Shown here one piece after another: positions 45,228 to 56,800 of a stretch of DNA of 64,000 bases (positions are counted from its first letter, which is position 1; each line of letters begins with the position of its first letter). Source of the DNA: Diospyros lotus (Eukaryota; Streptophyta; Magnoliopsida; Ericales; Ebenaceae). The translations under genes and the position numbers were made by a program. Below the pieces are notes generated by a model. The model did no database searches and was not told where the DNA came from. It was given only the letters and a program-made list of their open reading frames with translations. Where the stretch lies: the NCBI RefSeq assembly GCF_014633365.1, contig NC_068350.1, positions 1,121,001-1,185,000 on the forward strand, given 5' to 3'.

Positions 45228-47784
45228 AAAAAAAAAAAAACCCAAAACCAAAAACAAAAAAAGAAGGAAAGAAAGAAGGGAAGATTTTAGAAGATGTTAC
45301 TTGTAAGATCATGGCAGGATGGTTAAAGTAGAGAAGTGCATTTAGCATTTATGTGATCATAAAATCTTTTCAATGCTAAAGGGAAATTTTATCGGATGGC
45401 TATAAGACCATATTTGTTGTATGGCTTAAAATGTTAGGCTGTTAGGTACTAGCATGTGCAAGATATGAGCAGAGCTGAGATGAAAATGTTAGGGTGGATA
45501 TTATGATACTATACAAGAAAAGACAAAATAAGAAACGAGATCATGCACAATATGGTTGGAGTGACGTCAATTAAAGATAAGATATAGATGTCTTATGATT
45601 AATATGGTTTAGACATGTGAAAAGGAGACTGAGAGATTCACCCAAGGCAAGTGGATGAAATGGTGGAGATTTCTAGCCAAATGAGGGAGAGGAAGACCAA
45701 AGAAAATTTGGTGAGAAACCTTTACACATGACATGGAATATAATTGCTTTTCATAGGATATGGCCATGGATAGTGGAATGGAGGTCTGAAATTTATATGC
45801 TGATCCCACTTACTGGGCTTAAGTCCTATGATGTTATTGTTGCAGCAAGAATATCGGACGTTATGTTTTCGTTAGTCTCATTCAAACCAACTCGAATGGA
45901 AGGGTTTAAATTCAGTGTAGTCCTGTATTAAATTCGGATAATAAAGCCACCTAGCGAGTGTCCTAAAAGACTATTTATAGTAAGGTTACAACAGTTGTGG
46001 ATCTCAACCCTAGATCACAAAGAAACCCTTCTAATCTAAGCCATATCCTTAATTAAAAAAAACCACATGCTAGTGACATGAGTACTTAATAAAGTTTATA
46101 ATATTTACAAACAAATAAGAAAAATAAAAATGCTAATAAATTAAAGAACATGCTCATGCATCACAAGTCTTTATTATGCCTGTTTTGTACTTGTCCTGTG
46201 GCCAAAGAATTACGGTTTGCAGTTTGGGAGATGCTGATGAAATATTATTGTGTGGACTAAAACATAGGGACTTGATCTGAAGCTTTTCAATGCTGTTATA
46301 GAAGAATAATGGAGATGCAGAAATTTATAGGTGTAACTGGCCAGACTGATATTCAAAGTCTACTAGGGAAGTGTGTAGCATTTTGAAGAGAACTTAGAGC
46401 GAACTTAGAGCTAGTATGCTCGAGGAAGGACAGCAACTGAGATTTTAGTCACTGACGTGGCAGTCTTATTCTTGCTTTGCAAAGAGGCTGTTTTCACAAC
46501 TTAAACCTATAACCTATTTATGATAGTTGGGATTGATCACCAAGGTCTGTCTCAATTTGAGCACCTGTGAGAAGAGGCGGGGTTAGATTCCCCAGTTTAG
46601 CTTTCAGTGCTCAAGTCAGTATGGAGTATCAATAGCAAGTGGGTAGTGAACAAGATGAATCAGATAAATTTACCTATGGAGTATCATTGTCGGCTCCATC
46701 TGAAGCTATCTGACAATTAATCTGTAATATATGAATTATCTTGGCACCAAATGGGGCTGATTTTATTTCCCGAAAAGGAAAAATAGAACAAAATTGTTAT
46801 ACTGATTTTGTTCTTTTTGTCCCAGCTGGTTATATTTTAGTGGAAATGAATTGTTCACCTTTCTGCCTTTTTATTGGAAGTAGAGGATGTCATGTCCTAA
46901 GGGTAATTAGAAGGGCAATAATGTAATTAGTTATATTAGTTTGTTAGGAGATATTTGGGTGTTTGTTAGGAGCACATGGGTGCTGTTAGAAATTAGTTAA
47001 GAAGCTAGCTAAGGCCTATAAAAAGGCCCATTGTAAGAGGAGAGGGTATGCTGAAAATTATTGAATTGAATATCTGATTCTCTCTCATTTTCTCTCTACT
47101 TCTCTCCCTCACTTCTCTCTACATCCTTCCCCCATTTCTGTCCAAATATCCCTCTAAACTTTCTGTTCTTAGTTCTACTCAATCGGATTCTTCCGATTGC
47201 CAATCCAGCCCGTTATGAACCCTAGGTTCATGACAGAGGAATCCCTAAAGTGATGGAAAGCTAAATGTCAAACCTAAACCATGAAACATGGGTGTAAATA
47301 TGGAGAGAGACTCTTTCGAAGATCTCTTTCCAATATATTTTGTACTCTGTTTTGAGTCACCTTTTATGTTTCACAGGGGGCTTGATTCATGAATATACTT
47401 TGGCACTCTAAGCTATAATGTTTAGGGAAGGTGCTTTCTCTTGATAGTCTTAGAATGTGACATCAATGGAGATCTCCTCCTGATATTTATACATTTTGTT
47501 CTTTCTTATTGTTAGGAGGACTGCTTTGATCTTCTTGGTCTTTTGTTGTGAGGTTTGGGGTATACCCTAATTTAGAATTGTAGATCGCTTTGGTTGATTT
47601 TATGAAATTCTTATTTACAGAAAAAAAAAAAAATGGAGAGGGGCAATTCTGGTTCTTGACATATATAACATGCATGTATATTTCAGTGTTTTGCACCTAA
47701 ATCTGTCTATTTCTATGCCAGCTTCTGAGTACTTTGTTTGCTTCTTATTTTCAGCTTCTTGATCGTCTCAAGAGCTTTGGCTAA
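38208..47784 (+). CDS. GOT1/SFT2-like vesicle transport membrane protein, complete, six exons
   Basis: Coding exons are 38208-38235, 40535-40626, 40714-40794, 44144-44241, 44332-44407 and 47755-47784. All introns are GT-AG and all phases join, giving 134 residues and a TAA stop. The protein begins MAYEIEEQKK and has four hydrophobic segments: LGLIGFGIFFSVLGIILFF, the ILWLAGVSLLLGW stretch, the FFLGLFFIFVRWPVVGIILE stretch, and GFWPSVKVF leading to IPIIGWVLQYP. GLGLIGFG, FFDRGLLALGN and RWPV.GIILE are hallmarks of plant Got1/Sft2-like proteins, which are about 140 residues long. Known role of the family: tetraspan proteins of early Golgi membranes that assist fusion of ER-derived vesicles. The ATG at 38208 is preferred over the ATG at 38203, which meets a stop after six codons. 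The C-terminus (LLDRLKSFG) is short. Introns 1, 3 and 5 are 2.3-3.3 kb and full of transposons. Confidence 0.93.
38402..38596. repeat. Short unit between 15-16 bp direct repeats, intron 1
   Basis: atggtaagtggacaaa occurs at about 38407-38422 and 38578-38593. The unit between holds two related blocks: ggcaacctagtgggttcccc and ggcaacccaatcggttcccc. It could be a small non-autonomous element with a target duplication, or a simple local duplication. Confidence 0.4.
39099..39368 (-). mobile_element. Candidate solo LTR in intron 1
   Basis: On the minus strand it runs tgttggagaatctgag ... cagtaca with a TATA-like tatataagagatc near 39170, the layout of a small copia LTR. No matching target repeat is seen, so this rests on end motifs and general resemblance only. 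Confidence 0.35.
40314..40447 (+). mobile_element. tRNA-derived SINE (Au-like) in intron 1
   Basis: It opens gggtgagctttggttgcaac, an A-box-like region, then cgtaaggttgctcctttgcg and a B-box-like ggtcacaggttgcgc. It ends in a T run after gggacacc. The arrangement is that of the SINE at 10387-10551, here on the plus strand. Confidence 0.7.
41178..42050. mobile_element. PIF/Harbinger-type terminal inverted repeat element, intron 3
   Basis: The ends are ggctatctccagcaagcc and the inverted partner gctgctggagatagcc. Target repeats TTA lie at 41175-41177 and 42051-42053, the 3-bp TWA target of PIF/Harbinger. It is 873 bp with no transposase, so it is non-autonomous. The inside contains a 44-bp tandem repeat (41402-41555) and a GC-richer stretch at about 41640-41860 unlike its surroundings. 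Confidence 0.85.
41402..41555. repeat. 44-bp tandem repeat inside the Harbinger-type element
   Basis: About three and a half units of aatcaaatacacaaattaat followed by cacatacacatatacaaaat. Units differ at single sites. Confidence 0.8.
42350..43810 (-). mobile_element. Possible MULE transposase N-terminal fragment, split by a TRIM
   Basis: The minus strand at 43804-43553 is open (83 codons). It includes ITNDASLSKAIQICKNLGLE, similar in style to the N-terminal region of plant Mutator-type transposases. 42900-42660 reads as an acidic D/E-rich linker on the minus strand. No catalytic domain is visible. The assignment is from general resemblance only, and another transposon type is possible. Confidence 0.3.
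43055..43471 (-). mobile_element. TRIM (terminal-repeat retrotransposon in miniature)
   Basis: Two 137-bp direct repeats, 43055-43191 and 43335-43471, start tgttacaactctt and end accataaca or a variant. The 143-bp internal part ends on the minus strand side with atggtatcaaaac, an initiator tRNA-Met-like primer site at 43334-43322, so it reads on the minus strand. A perfect 5-bp target repeat cattg lies at 43050-43054 and 43472-43476. It has no coding capacity. I see no 5S rRNA-like block, so it is not Cassandra. Confidence 0.93.
45110..45843 (+). mobile_element. RTE LINE 3' fragment in intron 5
   Basis: It matches the C-terminal RT part and 3' end of the LINE at 33820-34496: the atgcaagcttagtaagaata block, ataagaccatatttgttgta, agaggaagaccaaagaaaa, and a tail ending in ttattgttgc. 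It is 5'-truncated, with frames broken. It contains the C20A23 tract. Confidence 0.85.
45198..45240. repeat. C20 followed by A23 homopolymer tract
   Basis: 45198-45217 is 20 C and 45218-45240 is 23 A, placed inside the LINE fragment where the related copies have ordinary sequence. Homopolymer lengths at such sites are often unreliable. Confidence 0.9.
46425..46600 (-). mobile_element. Degenerate SINE in intron 5
   Basis: gtcttattcttgctttgcaaagaggctgtttt at 46463-46494 and the following acaacttaaacctataacc match the minus-strand form of the SINE at 10387-10551 (gtcttacccttgtttttcg, acaatttgaacccatatcc). Ends are not clear. Confidence 0.55.
46888..47235 (+). mobile_element. Solo LTR (348 bp) in intron 5, same family as 13651-14051
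   Basis: It starts tgtcatgtcctaag and ends aaccctaggttcatgaca. Perfect target repeats gagga lie at 46883-46887 and 47236-47240. It shares with 13651-14051 a pyrimidine-rich half (cattctctctct-type), the block ctactcaatcggattc, and the terminal 25 bases. A TATA-like ctataaaaaggcc lies near 47017. It is in the same direction as the host gene. Confidence 0.95.
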
Positions 47785-48092
47785 TCCAGCTGCTCAACTG
47801 AATTGGATCCCAAAGGCTGATTAAACCCCCCAGATATTACCCATACTGACTGATCTAACATCTCTGGGCATTGTGACCCATTTCCCCTTTCTTTTCTTTT
47901 TCTCATATCATATTGAGAAATTCTTAGAAACACTATAAATTTTTTATTTATCACAATATTACATTTTCTAAACAGTTTAACGAACTGCTACAAATCACAT
48001 TGTTCCTCGTTAAAAAGAGGGTTCCAGCCGGAATTCACACAATGGAACTCACTACTGGTCTGGTATAGCATGATCGTAGGGCACTGTTGATT

Positions 48093-48098
48093 AATAAA
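48093..48098 (+). terminator. Candidate polyadenylation signal of the GOT1-like gene
   Basis: aataaa lies about 310 bp after the stop at 47784, in AT-rich sequence. Plant signals are loose, so this is only a candidate. Confidence 0.3.
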
Positions 48099-48109
48099 AA
48101 ATTGTGAGG

Positions 48110-50520
48110 AATTTGTTATTGGGAGTAACGTGTTTGAAATAGTTAAAATGTTTTTAAGGATAGAGGTTACTTAGAGAGAACACACTCGACAGGTGATCAA
48201 CATTTGATCAGGCATTCAGTTTTAGGAACTCACCATTGGCAATAAGGAGTTTGACTTGTTTGGATTTTATTATGTTTTTAAGGATAGAGGTTACCTAAAG
48301 ATAATACACTTGACAGGTGATCAAAATTTGACCAGGTATTCGGTTCTAAGGACTCATCAATAGGGAGTTCGACTTGCTTGCATTTTATGATGGAATGTGA
48401 TGTGGATAATTTGTAGTTAGTTAAATTATTAGGAACTATAATCATTTTTTTATCAATATTATTTCTACAATATTACACAACGTAATAATATAATAATACT
48501 AAATATGCCCTAAAAATCTTTTGGGCAGGTTGCACTAACCACTTCTAAAATTTGACATAATTATATAAATTGTTATTCTAATTTAAAAAATTGCATTGAC
48601 ATCGCCCATTATTAAGATGAAATAACTAATCTACCCCCATAATTTTAATCTCTGTCCTTTTGTCACTCTTTTTAAATCATCATCAACCTTTTGAACAATT
48701 CAAGTGAATAGAAGATTTTCAGGCTCTTTGAAACGAGGGAACAAATATTAAAGTTATCACACTAGATTAAGAGGATATTTGGTACTAGAGAAGTTTTTAG
48801 ATTTTTAGAAATATTAAGTTAGGAATTTATATTTTTAGTATAATTTTTAGAAAATAAAAATAAAAAAATAACATTTCTAGGATTTATTTTTAATTAACTT
48901 TTTCACAAAAAGATTTTTATGGGAGTTGGCAATCTTGGATTATCATGGATTGAAAAAAATTTTAACAAATAAAAAATCTAAAATATCTCCCTCTTATAAC
49001 TTCATAATCATTTCATGATTATTTTTGCCATAAATTCTTTCTTGCAAATATATATATATAATATTATACAAACATATAAAATATATATATTCATACAAAT
49101 ATATATATATTATGTATATATATATATACGCACATATATATAATGTGTACAAAAAATGACATTTTTTTATTTCTTAAAATGTTGTGGGTCCTAATGCTTT
49201 ATATATTAGAAAGAATTTATTATTTTTAAATAAAAAATCAAATAAGGGTAAAAAAAAAATTTAAAAAAACATGAATTTTCATGAATGTTGTATTTAAACT
49301 AAACATAAGAATGTAAATTTCTTAAAAAAGAATACCTAACATTTTCTGAAAATATTTAAATCTAATCAAATATAGAATTGTATAAATCTTAAAAATCAAA
49401 GATTTTCAAAAATATTCTTAGAAATCATAAATCATAAGAATCTAAAAACTTCTCCTGTGCCAAACGTTACCTAAGAGTAATGGTTGAAGACAAAAAAATA
49501 CTTCATTTAATCCATTTACCCATTATGATATGTTAATTTTATATTTTTGCTCTTATTTTTTTATATTTTTATGTGATTAATTATATAAATTTTTTATTAT
49601 TTCGATTATATCATTGAACTTAATTTTTTAGTTAATTTAATTTTTATATTTTGATATTTTTTTGTATAATAATTTAAATTTTTTATTATTTCAATTACAC
49701 TTACGGATCAATATTTTTGAGTTAATTTAATCTCTATACTTTGACGTGAACTGAGTGTGATATATATTTTGTTATCTCACATTATTTTTTTTTATACATA
49801 AAAATATAGAGATTAAATTGATTTGAAAATACAGATTCAAGAGTATAATCGAAACAATAAAAATGTTGAGTTTTCGCACAAAAAAATTAGTTAAAATATA
49901 AGGGTTCAATTGATTCTAAAATAAAAGTTTATAGGTATAATTAAAATAATAAAAAAATTAAATATCACATGAAAAAAAAATGTGAATTGAGATACAAATA
50001 TAAGTTTGGCCACTTTGTTATTACTTTCAAGAATCTAACCAACCTTTACCACTCTCATTAATTAACAACTCGATCATAAATTGTCGGTTTATGACACGAT
50101 CATGAAGAGCTAGAAATCATTATTTTATAAACAAATTTATATAATAAGAAGTATTTATTTTTTATAAACTATAAACACTTTTTACATATATAAAAAAAAT
50201 TCATAATTTTTAAAAGTAGATAATCTACAAAGAATTTTGTAAAAAAATATTTATAATTCTATAAATATTAAAATTAAACATTAAAGAATTTATTTATATA
50301 TTTTTATTTTATAAAATTTAATTGATTAATGTTGTATGAGTAATAATATTTTTGGGATTATCGTTTTTTGTGCCGTCTCTCGTCACTCGTGTGTTTAATT
50401 TTTGTAGAAAAGATAAATTTTAGGTGAAGACTTTATTTTATTGTACAGAATAAAGAATCAAATTGATAACTTATTCATATAAATTTTAATGATCCAATCA
50501 ATTAATTTATACGTAGCGAG
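48110..50520. other. AT-rich intergenic region
   Basis: No gene is seen. It contains two related stretches at about 48130-48230 and 48270-48360 (ttttaaggatagaggttac, caggtgatcaa.atttga, ggagttcgacttg), which look like a local duplication. TA microsatellites lie at 49048-49142. Confidence 0.6.
49589..49961. repeat. AT-rich foldback, possible MULE-type terminal repeats
   Basis: attttttattatttcgatta at the left pairs with a minus-strand attttttattattttaatta at the right end. Inner blocks such as gttaatttaatttttatatt recur in both orientations. Similar sequence occurs at 35275-35350. Target repeats are not identified. Confidence 0.45.
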
Positions 50521-50527
50521 TAATAAT

Positions 50528-50577
50528 GTTCTTATATTGACCAAAGGGGAGAGTTCTTATATTGACCAAAGTGGAGA
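50528..50577 (+). repeat. 25-bp tandem repeat upstream of the lipase-like gene
   Basis: gttcttatattgaccaaag occurs at 50528 and 50553 in two tandem 25-bp units with one difference (gggga/gtgga). It lies about 275-320 bp before the ATG, in the likely promoter or 5' leader. Confidence 0.85.
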
Positions 50578-50848
50578 GAGATGAGACGACAGATAGAGAG
50601 GCGTCCGGCGTCCGGATAAAAGGGATTGATCTCCCAATCCAATCCAATACCAAATCTTCAACCAGGAAGCGGACGTTGCTCATGGCGGTTTCCGAGGGAG
50701 GCATGGATGGAAATCGCTCGCACCCAATTCCATTACGATTGATTCGTTGAAGTATCTTGTCTGATCGTTCCTCTTCATTCTATTTCCATGCAATTCGAGA
50801 AAGAAGGGTTGGTCAGATTTTTCCGCTGCCTGTTGCTGCTCGAAAGAC

Positions 50849-53800
50849 ATGGCAATGTGGGTCTCAATCCTCAAGAACCTGAGAACGTGCACAGTGATAA
50901 TGGGGATTTCGAATGTGGTGGTGATCATTGTCGGTGCGATCTTGGTAAAACTGGTATATCCAGCTTGTGCGTCCAAAGACATTCTTCCCTTTATTGTTAT
51001 AGTGTTGGGTTCTTGTATCAGAATTGGGATTGTGATCCGTACCGGCATTGCGCAGCAAGCAATCGCCACGATAATCGTCAATTCCGTGCCCCAGGGCGCC
51101 CCTGTCCTTGAAGCGTGTATTCGCAAGGAGAGACGGGTAATTGTAGTCCACTTTTCTGTGATTTTTAGCTGCGAATGTTAATGATTATGGCCACCATTCT
51201 GCATTCTCATTTTTGGAGGTTGTTTTGTCTAGTGAGCGTTGGAGCTTAACTACAGTTACTTTTGCCCTTTTTATTATTTTTTTTTGGTTTCCTCCTTAAA
51301 AATCCTTTTGTGGAGCTAATGGAGTTAGTTCCTAGCACCAGGTTTTATAATATTTGGTTTATGGTATTGGTAGTCAATGTTTGTTGAATATGATTCTCTT
51401 TTTAATAGTTGCAGTATTTGGGATTGTGTTTATGTTTGCTGCTGTCCTCCAATTGTAATATATGCATATTTGGGGAAATTAATATGCCATTTCATGTGTT
51501 CCCCTGTTGGAGAAGCTGAATAAAACAGGATTGGGATTTTTAGTGATGTTCTCGAAAAGGTGTTAATGTAGTTTTCCATTCCAAAGTGCAATTATCTTTC
51601 ATTTAATGCAGTTTATTGCTGACTTACTAATTGAACTATTTGTCAAGGTGTTGACTATTTATGCGCAAAGGAGAAGATTGGTGGTAGCTTGGATTAAGAG
51701 ACCCAAAGATCCTACTTTTGTATTTATAGTTGCACTATATTGGATTAGTCCATTCCTGCATAGGATCGGGTTTAGAGGTCTTTGATAGAACAACTGGCCA
51801 GCCATTTGGGGAGATAAGAATCATATCTGTTTTTTTGTTCACCAAAATTTTAAAACATAAAGAAGGATCCATGATCCTTGGCTCTTTCTTAGTGATTAGA
51901 AGTGAGAGTTTCTAGGTTTCTGAGGTAACTTTAGTGTATTCTAAGGCTCCAAGCAGTCAAAAACTAGATCTGGACATTCAAATTTATGGATACAAAATAA
52001 AAAAGATCAATAAACAAATTACCTGCTGATAAATAACCCTTCCTTATATGAGACAATATAAGTCTTATAAGGTATTATTCTTTTCTCTTCTTTTCAATCT
52101 AGAATCAAGGATGAATACGCGAGAAATCTCAAGGCCTTTAAAATATGATTTTACTTAAAGTTTTTGAAACCAACAATTTTTCTTCTTTTAGATAATGTGA
52201 TTCATGACTGGTAGCATATGTGCTTCTTGTGAATGAATTTTCCTTGAGGCAAGTTTTATTAGATGACTGTAAGACCATCTTTCTTTCATGGCTTAGAATG
52301 TTGGGCGGTTAAGTGCTAGACATGCAAAATATGAGTGTAGATGAGATGAGAATGTAATAGTGGATGTGTGACCATACAAAAAAAGACAAATAAGATTTAA
52401 GATCATACGTAATAAGGTTGGATTACCACCTACTATAGATAAGATGTAAGAATCACAGTTAAAATGGTTTAGATATGTGAGAAAAAGACCAATAGTCGCA
52501 CCTATGATGCAAGTGGATGGAATGAAGACAATTCATAGCAAAATAGGAAGAGGAAGGCCAGTGAAAACTTGGTGGTTTAGACATGACATAGGATATAATG
52601 GTCTTACAGAAAATATGAGCAGCGATAGAGATGGCTAGACGTCTAGAATTCATGTAGTTGACCATAGGAAGATTAAGGCTTCGACTGTTGTTGTCGTTGC
52701 ATTTTAATGATCATGATGTCTAGTTCACAAGTGATAACTAACCATCCCTTATTAAGGAACAAAAAGTATTGTCCTATGGTTTTCTATAATTGGGAGCTTC
52801 TAGCATCAAGTCCTTTATACAATCATTTGCTTATCTAGGTCACAAGCGAGATGGGGTTACATTAAAAAGAGGAGCTTGGATTGTTTGATGTGCCTTCTTT
52901 AGTCTGTTTTCTAACGGGCTTAAGCTTTTTTGAGTTGTGATGATGCAACATAGTATAATGGTCATTGTTGAGCCCATTTCCTACAACTTAGATTTTGGGT
53001 ACTAGCAGTGAGCTAACATGGTACCAAGGGAGGCAATAGATATTGTCTTTAAACTTCAAGACCAACCCATGAATTATTTCAATTCATCCTTTTCTTCAAT
53101 TGTTTCATAATTGGGTGTTGAACCCATTTTGCATGATGGAAGTTGCAGCTGTATAAGAAACTTTGCACTTATGAAAAGTTTAAATTTATTTTTTAAACTT
53201 TGCCCTTATTTTTTCATAATTATTTATTTTAAACTTTTTTCTAATTCATTTTTTTTTTTTTTGGGAGGAGTGAGTCTAGTGACACATGAAGAACATGCTA
53301 GGGATATAGAGAAATGAAAAAAGCTACCATGATATCTAATAGCTTTAGTTTCTATATGAGGTGGCAGTTCACAATTTTAAAATATTCTTACAAAAAAAAA
53401 GGAGGTGAAATTGAATGTTTTTAAGTTTCTGGCAGTGATCCTTTCAAAGAAAATCAAGGTGTTTGTGATAGTCTAGTTAACTTATGGTAGTTCGTCACAT
53501 CCAAAAACATGCTCATTGAATACTTTTAATGGGTGAATTTCCTCCCAGATTATGCTTCATGGGCAGGGGCCGAGACACTTCTTCTTCAGCATGTGAGTAG
53601 CTCATGCATTAGTGGTCCAGGCTTCCAATCAGGATTATAAACTCTGGATACTTGGTCTAGTGGCCTTTGCACCATATCTTGGCTAGTGTACCAACACATC
53701 ATGACTTCCAATCTTTTTCATCTTGCTATCATCCTCTGCAAGTAGCTGACAGGCTCCACTGGTCTTGCCATTCTTAGGGATGCTGTATCCAAGATCGGAC

Positions 53801-56800
53801 ACATTAAATGTTGATCAAAAGTCTTGTATGGGTGGCATGGCCAAAGTTTGAAAATCTACCAAGGTTGTACGTGTGGTATGATCAAAGTTTACAAGCAAAA
53901 TCTAATTCTGGATTGTGTGAATTTGAAAACCATGTTTTATGTTTCACTTTGTGTATAATGACATTTTCCTCAAAATTCACTCCTTTTAGATCATAGTGGC
54001 ACTATTCCAGTATTATGCAGTGCATTTTTATGTTATTTTTCTTCATGAAACAGAGCAGGTACAAGAGATGGCTTTGGTGGACCCGATGCTTAGTGGTAAC
54101 TACAGTGCTGCAGTTTGTGTCAACAGCTTACGTCATGCTCATTGTGCTTGAAAATGTGTATCAACGCGGAGCTTTGAGCAACTGTGTTTTAGGTATTTAG
54201 ATTCCCTTAAAATGTGCATTATATTTAGTTGGTTTATATGATCAGTACGATTCATAGACATCTGATTCTATATCTATTTTGCAATTTTTTTTTTTTTTGG
54301 TGTGTTACATATGCTCGGTGGACTCTAAATGTTTTCCTGCACAGTGTTACCTAGCAAGAGTCTGGTTGACATTTTATTGACTAATCAAAGAACATTTACT
54401 AGTGACCTCAATCTGTTATTTTATGTTGTTCTCAAGAGTCTGGTTGCAATTGTATTTCATGGCATAGAAATTCCATTCTGCATTAACTTCCACTGCACAT
54501 TCTGTTTATTCTTTTCTTTGCCTGAAAATTGGTCATGATTTACCTTATTCAGACCCAGAAAAAGAAGACATTGTTTATCCGAGCTCAAATTGATTGTCTA
54601 AGAAACTATCTTTATGGGAACCCAACCGTTATTGGAACAGTATGAATGTTTTTGATAAACACAATGTTTGGCAGTTCAAAAAATTCTCTCTCCTCAGAAG
54701 TTGTATGCTGTAAATTAGAATTGAGATACTCTTATTTAACGCAATCAGCAGCTATCCTGAGAATTTAGATGTCAGTTTTGGATAATGAATAAACCTAGGC
54801 CTCTTTATGGAGGGACCAGTGGCAAGACATTTGAAGAGGTAGAGCATGCAATAGTTCTCTCTCTCTCTCTCTCTGTTTAATTGAGGGAAGTGCTCTCATT
54901 TTTTTTTTTACTAAGGAGAGAGAACCCTGCACTCCTCTTGTCTTGGTCTTGTAAATCTTTGATTTTTATGTGCCTGTGGTTATATAGATTTCTTTTCTAT
55001 TGGGGTTTCATCCCTGCCTTTTGTATAAAGTTTGATTTAAGGGCATTTTTTCTCAAACATGGTTGCTTCCAATATTTTCTTTGAAAAGCTTGAGGGCTTT
55101 CACACTGGTTGTTGGCTACCTAATGCAACCCTTCTTTATCTGAGCTTGGGCCTAGCTGTGAAAGAATGTAATTCTTTCAATGCTAGAGGTTTTAAGGGGA
55201 TTACTCTACCCACACAATCACTTATTAAAAGAAAAAAATATATATATGAGTGTAACTCTTTTCTCATTGCATTGTCAGGATCACCATCCTTTTTCAATGT
55301 TCGCTTATTTATTTTGCTAATGGACAAGCATTATTTGATGTGTTTGTGGGTGCTGATTTTGTTGTTTCTATGTCTGAAACTCATAGTTCTTGTCATTGAC
55401 TTTTTATTGCAGGGCATGTTTCAAATGGTTCCAAGTGGCAGCAGTATATACTCATTTTTTTTGTTGTCTTGGTGCTTTCTGTAGCCATATTGCAATGTCT
55501 TATGGGATCTGATGTTCTAAGATGGAGGTCTTTCTATGCAACTGAGGACATTGCATGGAAAACTCATTACAAGGAGGTATTTGATCATGGCATTCGGGAG
55601 GCTCTATGCTGTCTGGGACGTGTGACGTACATGTACGCTTCTTTGTGTCTAGTTTATCCACAGGAGTTTTATTTATGCTTCATGTCTTATTTTCCCCCAT
55701 TTAATTCACTGTAATCATTCAGGAATATGTCCGATGATGATGAAATTTACTCAGTGGCACAATTATTGGGAGACCTTGTAGCTTATCGTGCAGCTGGCAC
55801 TGGGCATTTAGAACTTTTGGCAGGTTTTTCTCAGTTATATACTTGCATTGGTTCATTTAGATTGGCATGAAATGCAGTAGTTACAATTTAGATTTTACTT
55901 TCTCACTTCCTAGTTTTCCACATAATATAGATTCTAGAGCAAGGCCACTCTGGCTGTATGATCTCTTTGATACCATATCTTGCAATGTGCACTTCAAAAA
56001 TTTAACATTTAATTATGTGCTCTTCTATTCCCCATATGTACTATGTCCACCAATATGACAATTACAAGGCTGCATGATAATGTATTTGACCTAGATTACA
56101 TTTGGGTACTCTATTTTTTATGACATTTGAAGAAGAGAACCATGTTCAACAGTAAGGAATAATTTCTAGCCTCTCACATGTATGGGAGACATAAATCCCC
56201 TCTCCAATTTCCATTTACTTCCGAGCATATTTCGAAACAAAAATATTATTTTATGCTAGATTATTATACAAAATATCATCACAATCCTTAATCCCACTAG
56301 ATGTTGCTTAAAAGGGTTCCATTTGTCCAATTATCTCTATGCATTGGCCATATCTTAAGGCCATGATATTTCATGTCATGTCTAAGGGTTTTCCATCAAC
56401 TTTGTTTTGTCTTCCTACCTCTTTTGTTACAAATTTCTTCCATTTCACCTGCTTGCGTCATAGGTATGTATTAGTGTTATTCTTACATGTCTAAAGCATC
56501 TTAATCGCTTCTCATGCATCTTATCTTCAATAGGATTCACTCCAACCTTGTTATAGATAATCTTGTTTCTAATTTTGTTGTTTCTTATATAGATGCATAT
56601 CCACATAACATACTCATCTCAGTTACACTCGCATTTGCACATATCGCTACTTAACTGCTAAAGATTCTGGGCAACAAAGATAGTGTTGTGTGATCTGTTA
56701 AAGCTTCTCCTTTAGCTTTAAAGGGTACTTTATGATTACATAAAATACTAGAAGCACTTTTCTACTTTAACTATCAAGCGTTGATTATGAGTAACATCCT

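Noticed and set aside
50680..51151. Open frames of 95-148 codons on the minus strand and an alternative plus frame
   Set aside because: They overlap the first exon of the lipase-like gene, whose frame continues through six correctly phased exons. They are antisense or shifted shadows.
54552..54640. Possible extra lipase exon after ttattcag (reading D-P-E-K-E-D)
   Set aside because: In the phase set by the preceding exon it meets a TGA after a dozen codons. The exon at 55413 joins in the correct phase and continues the family wording.
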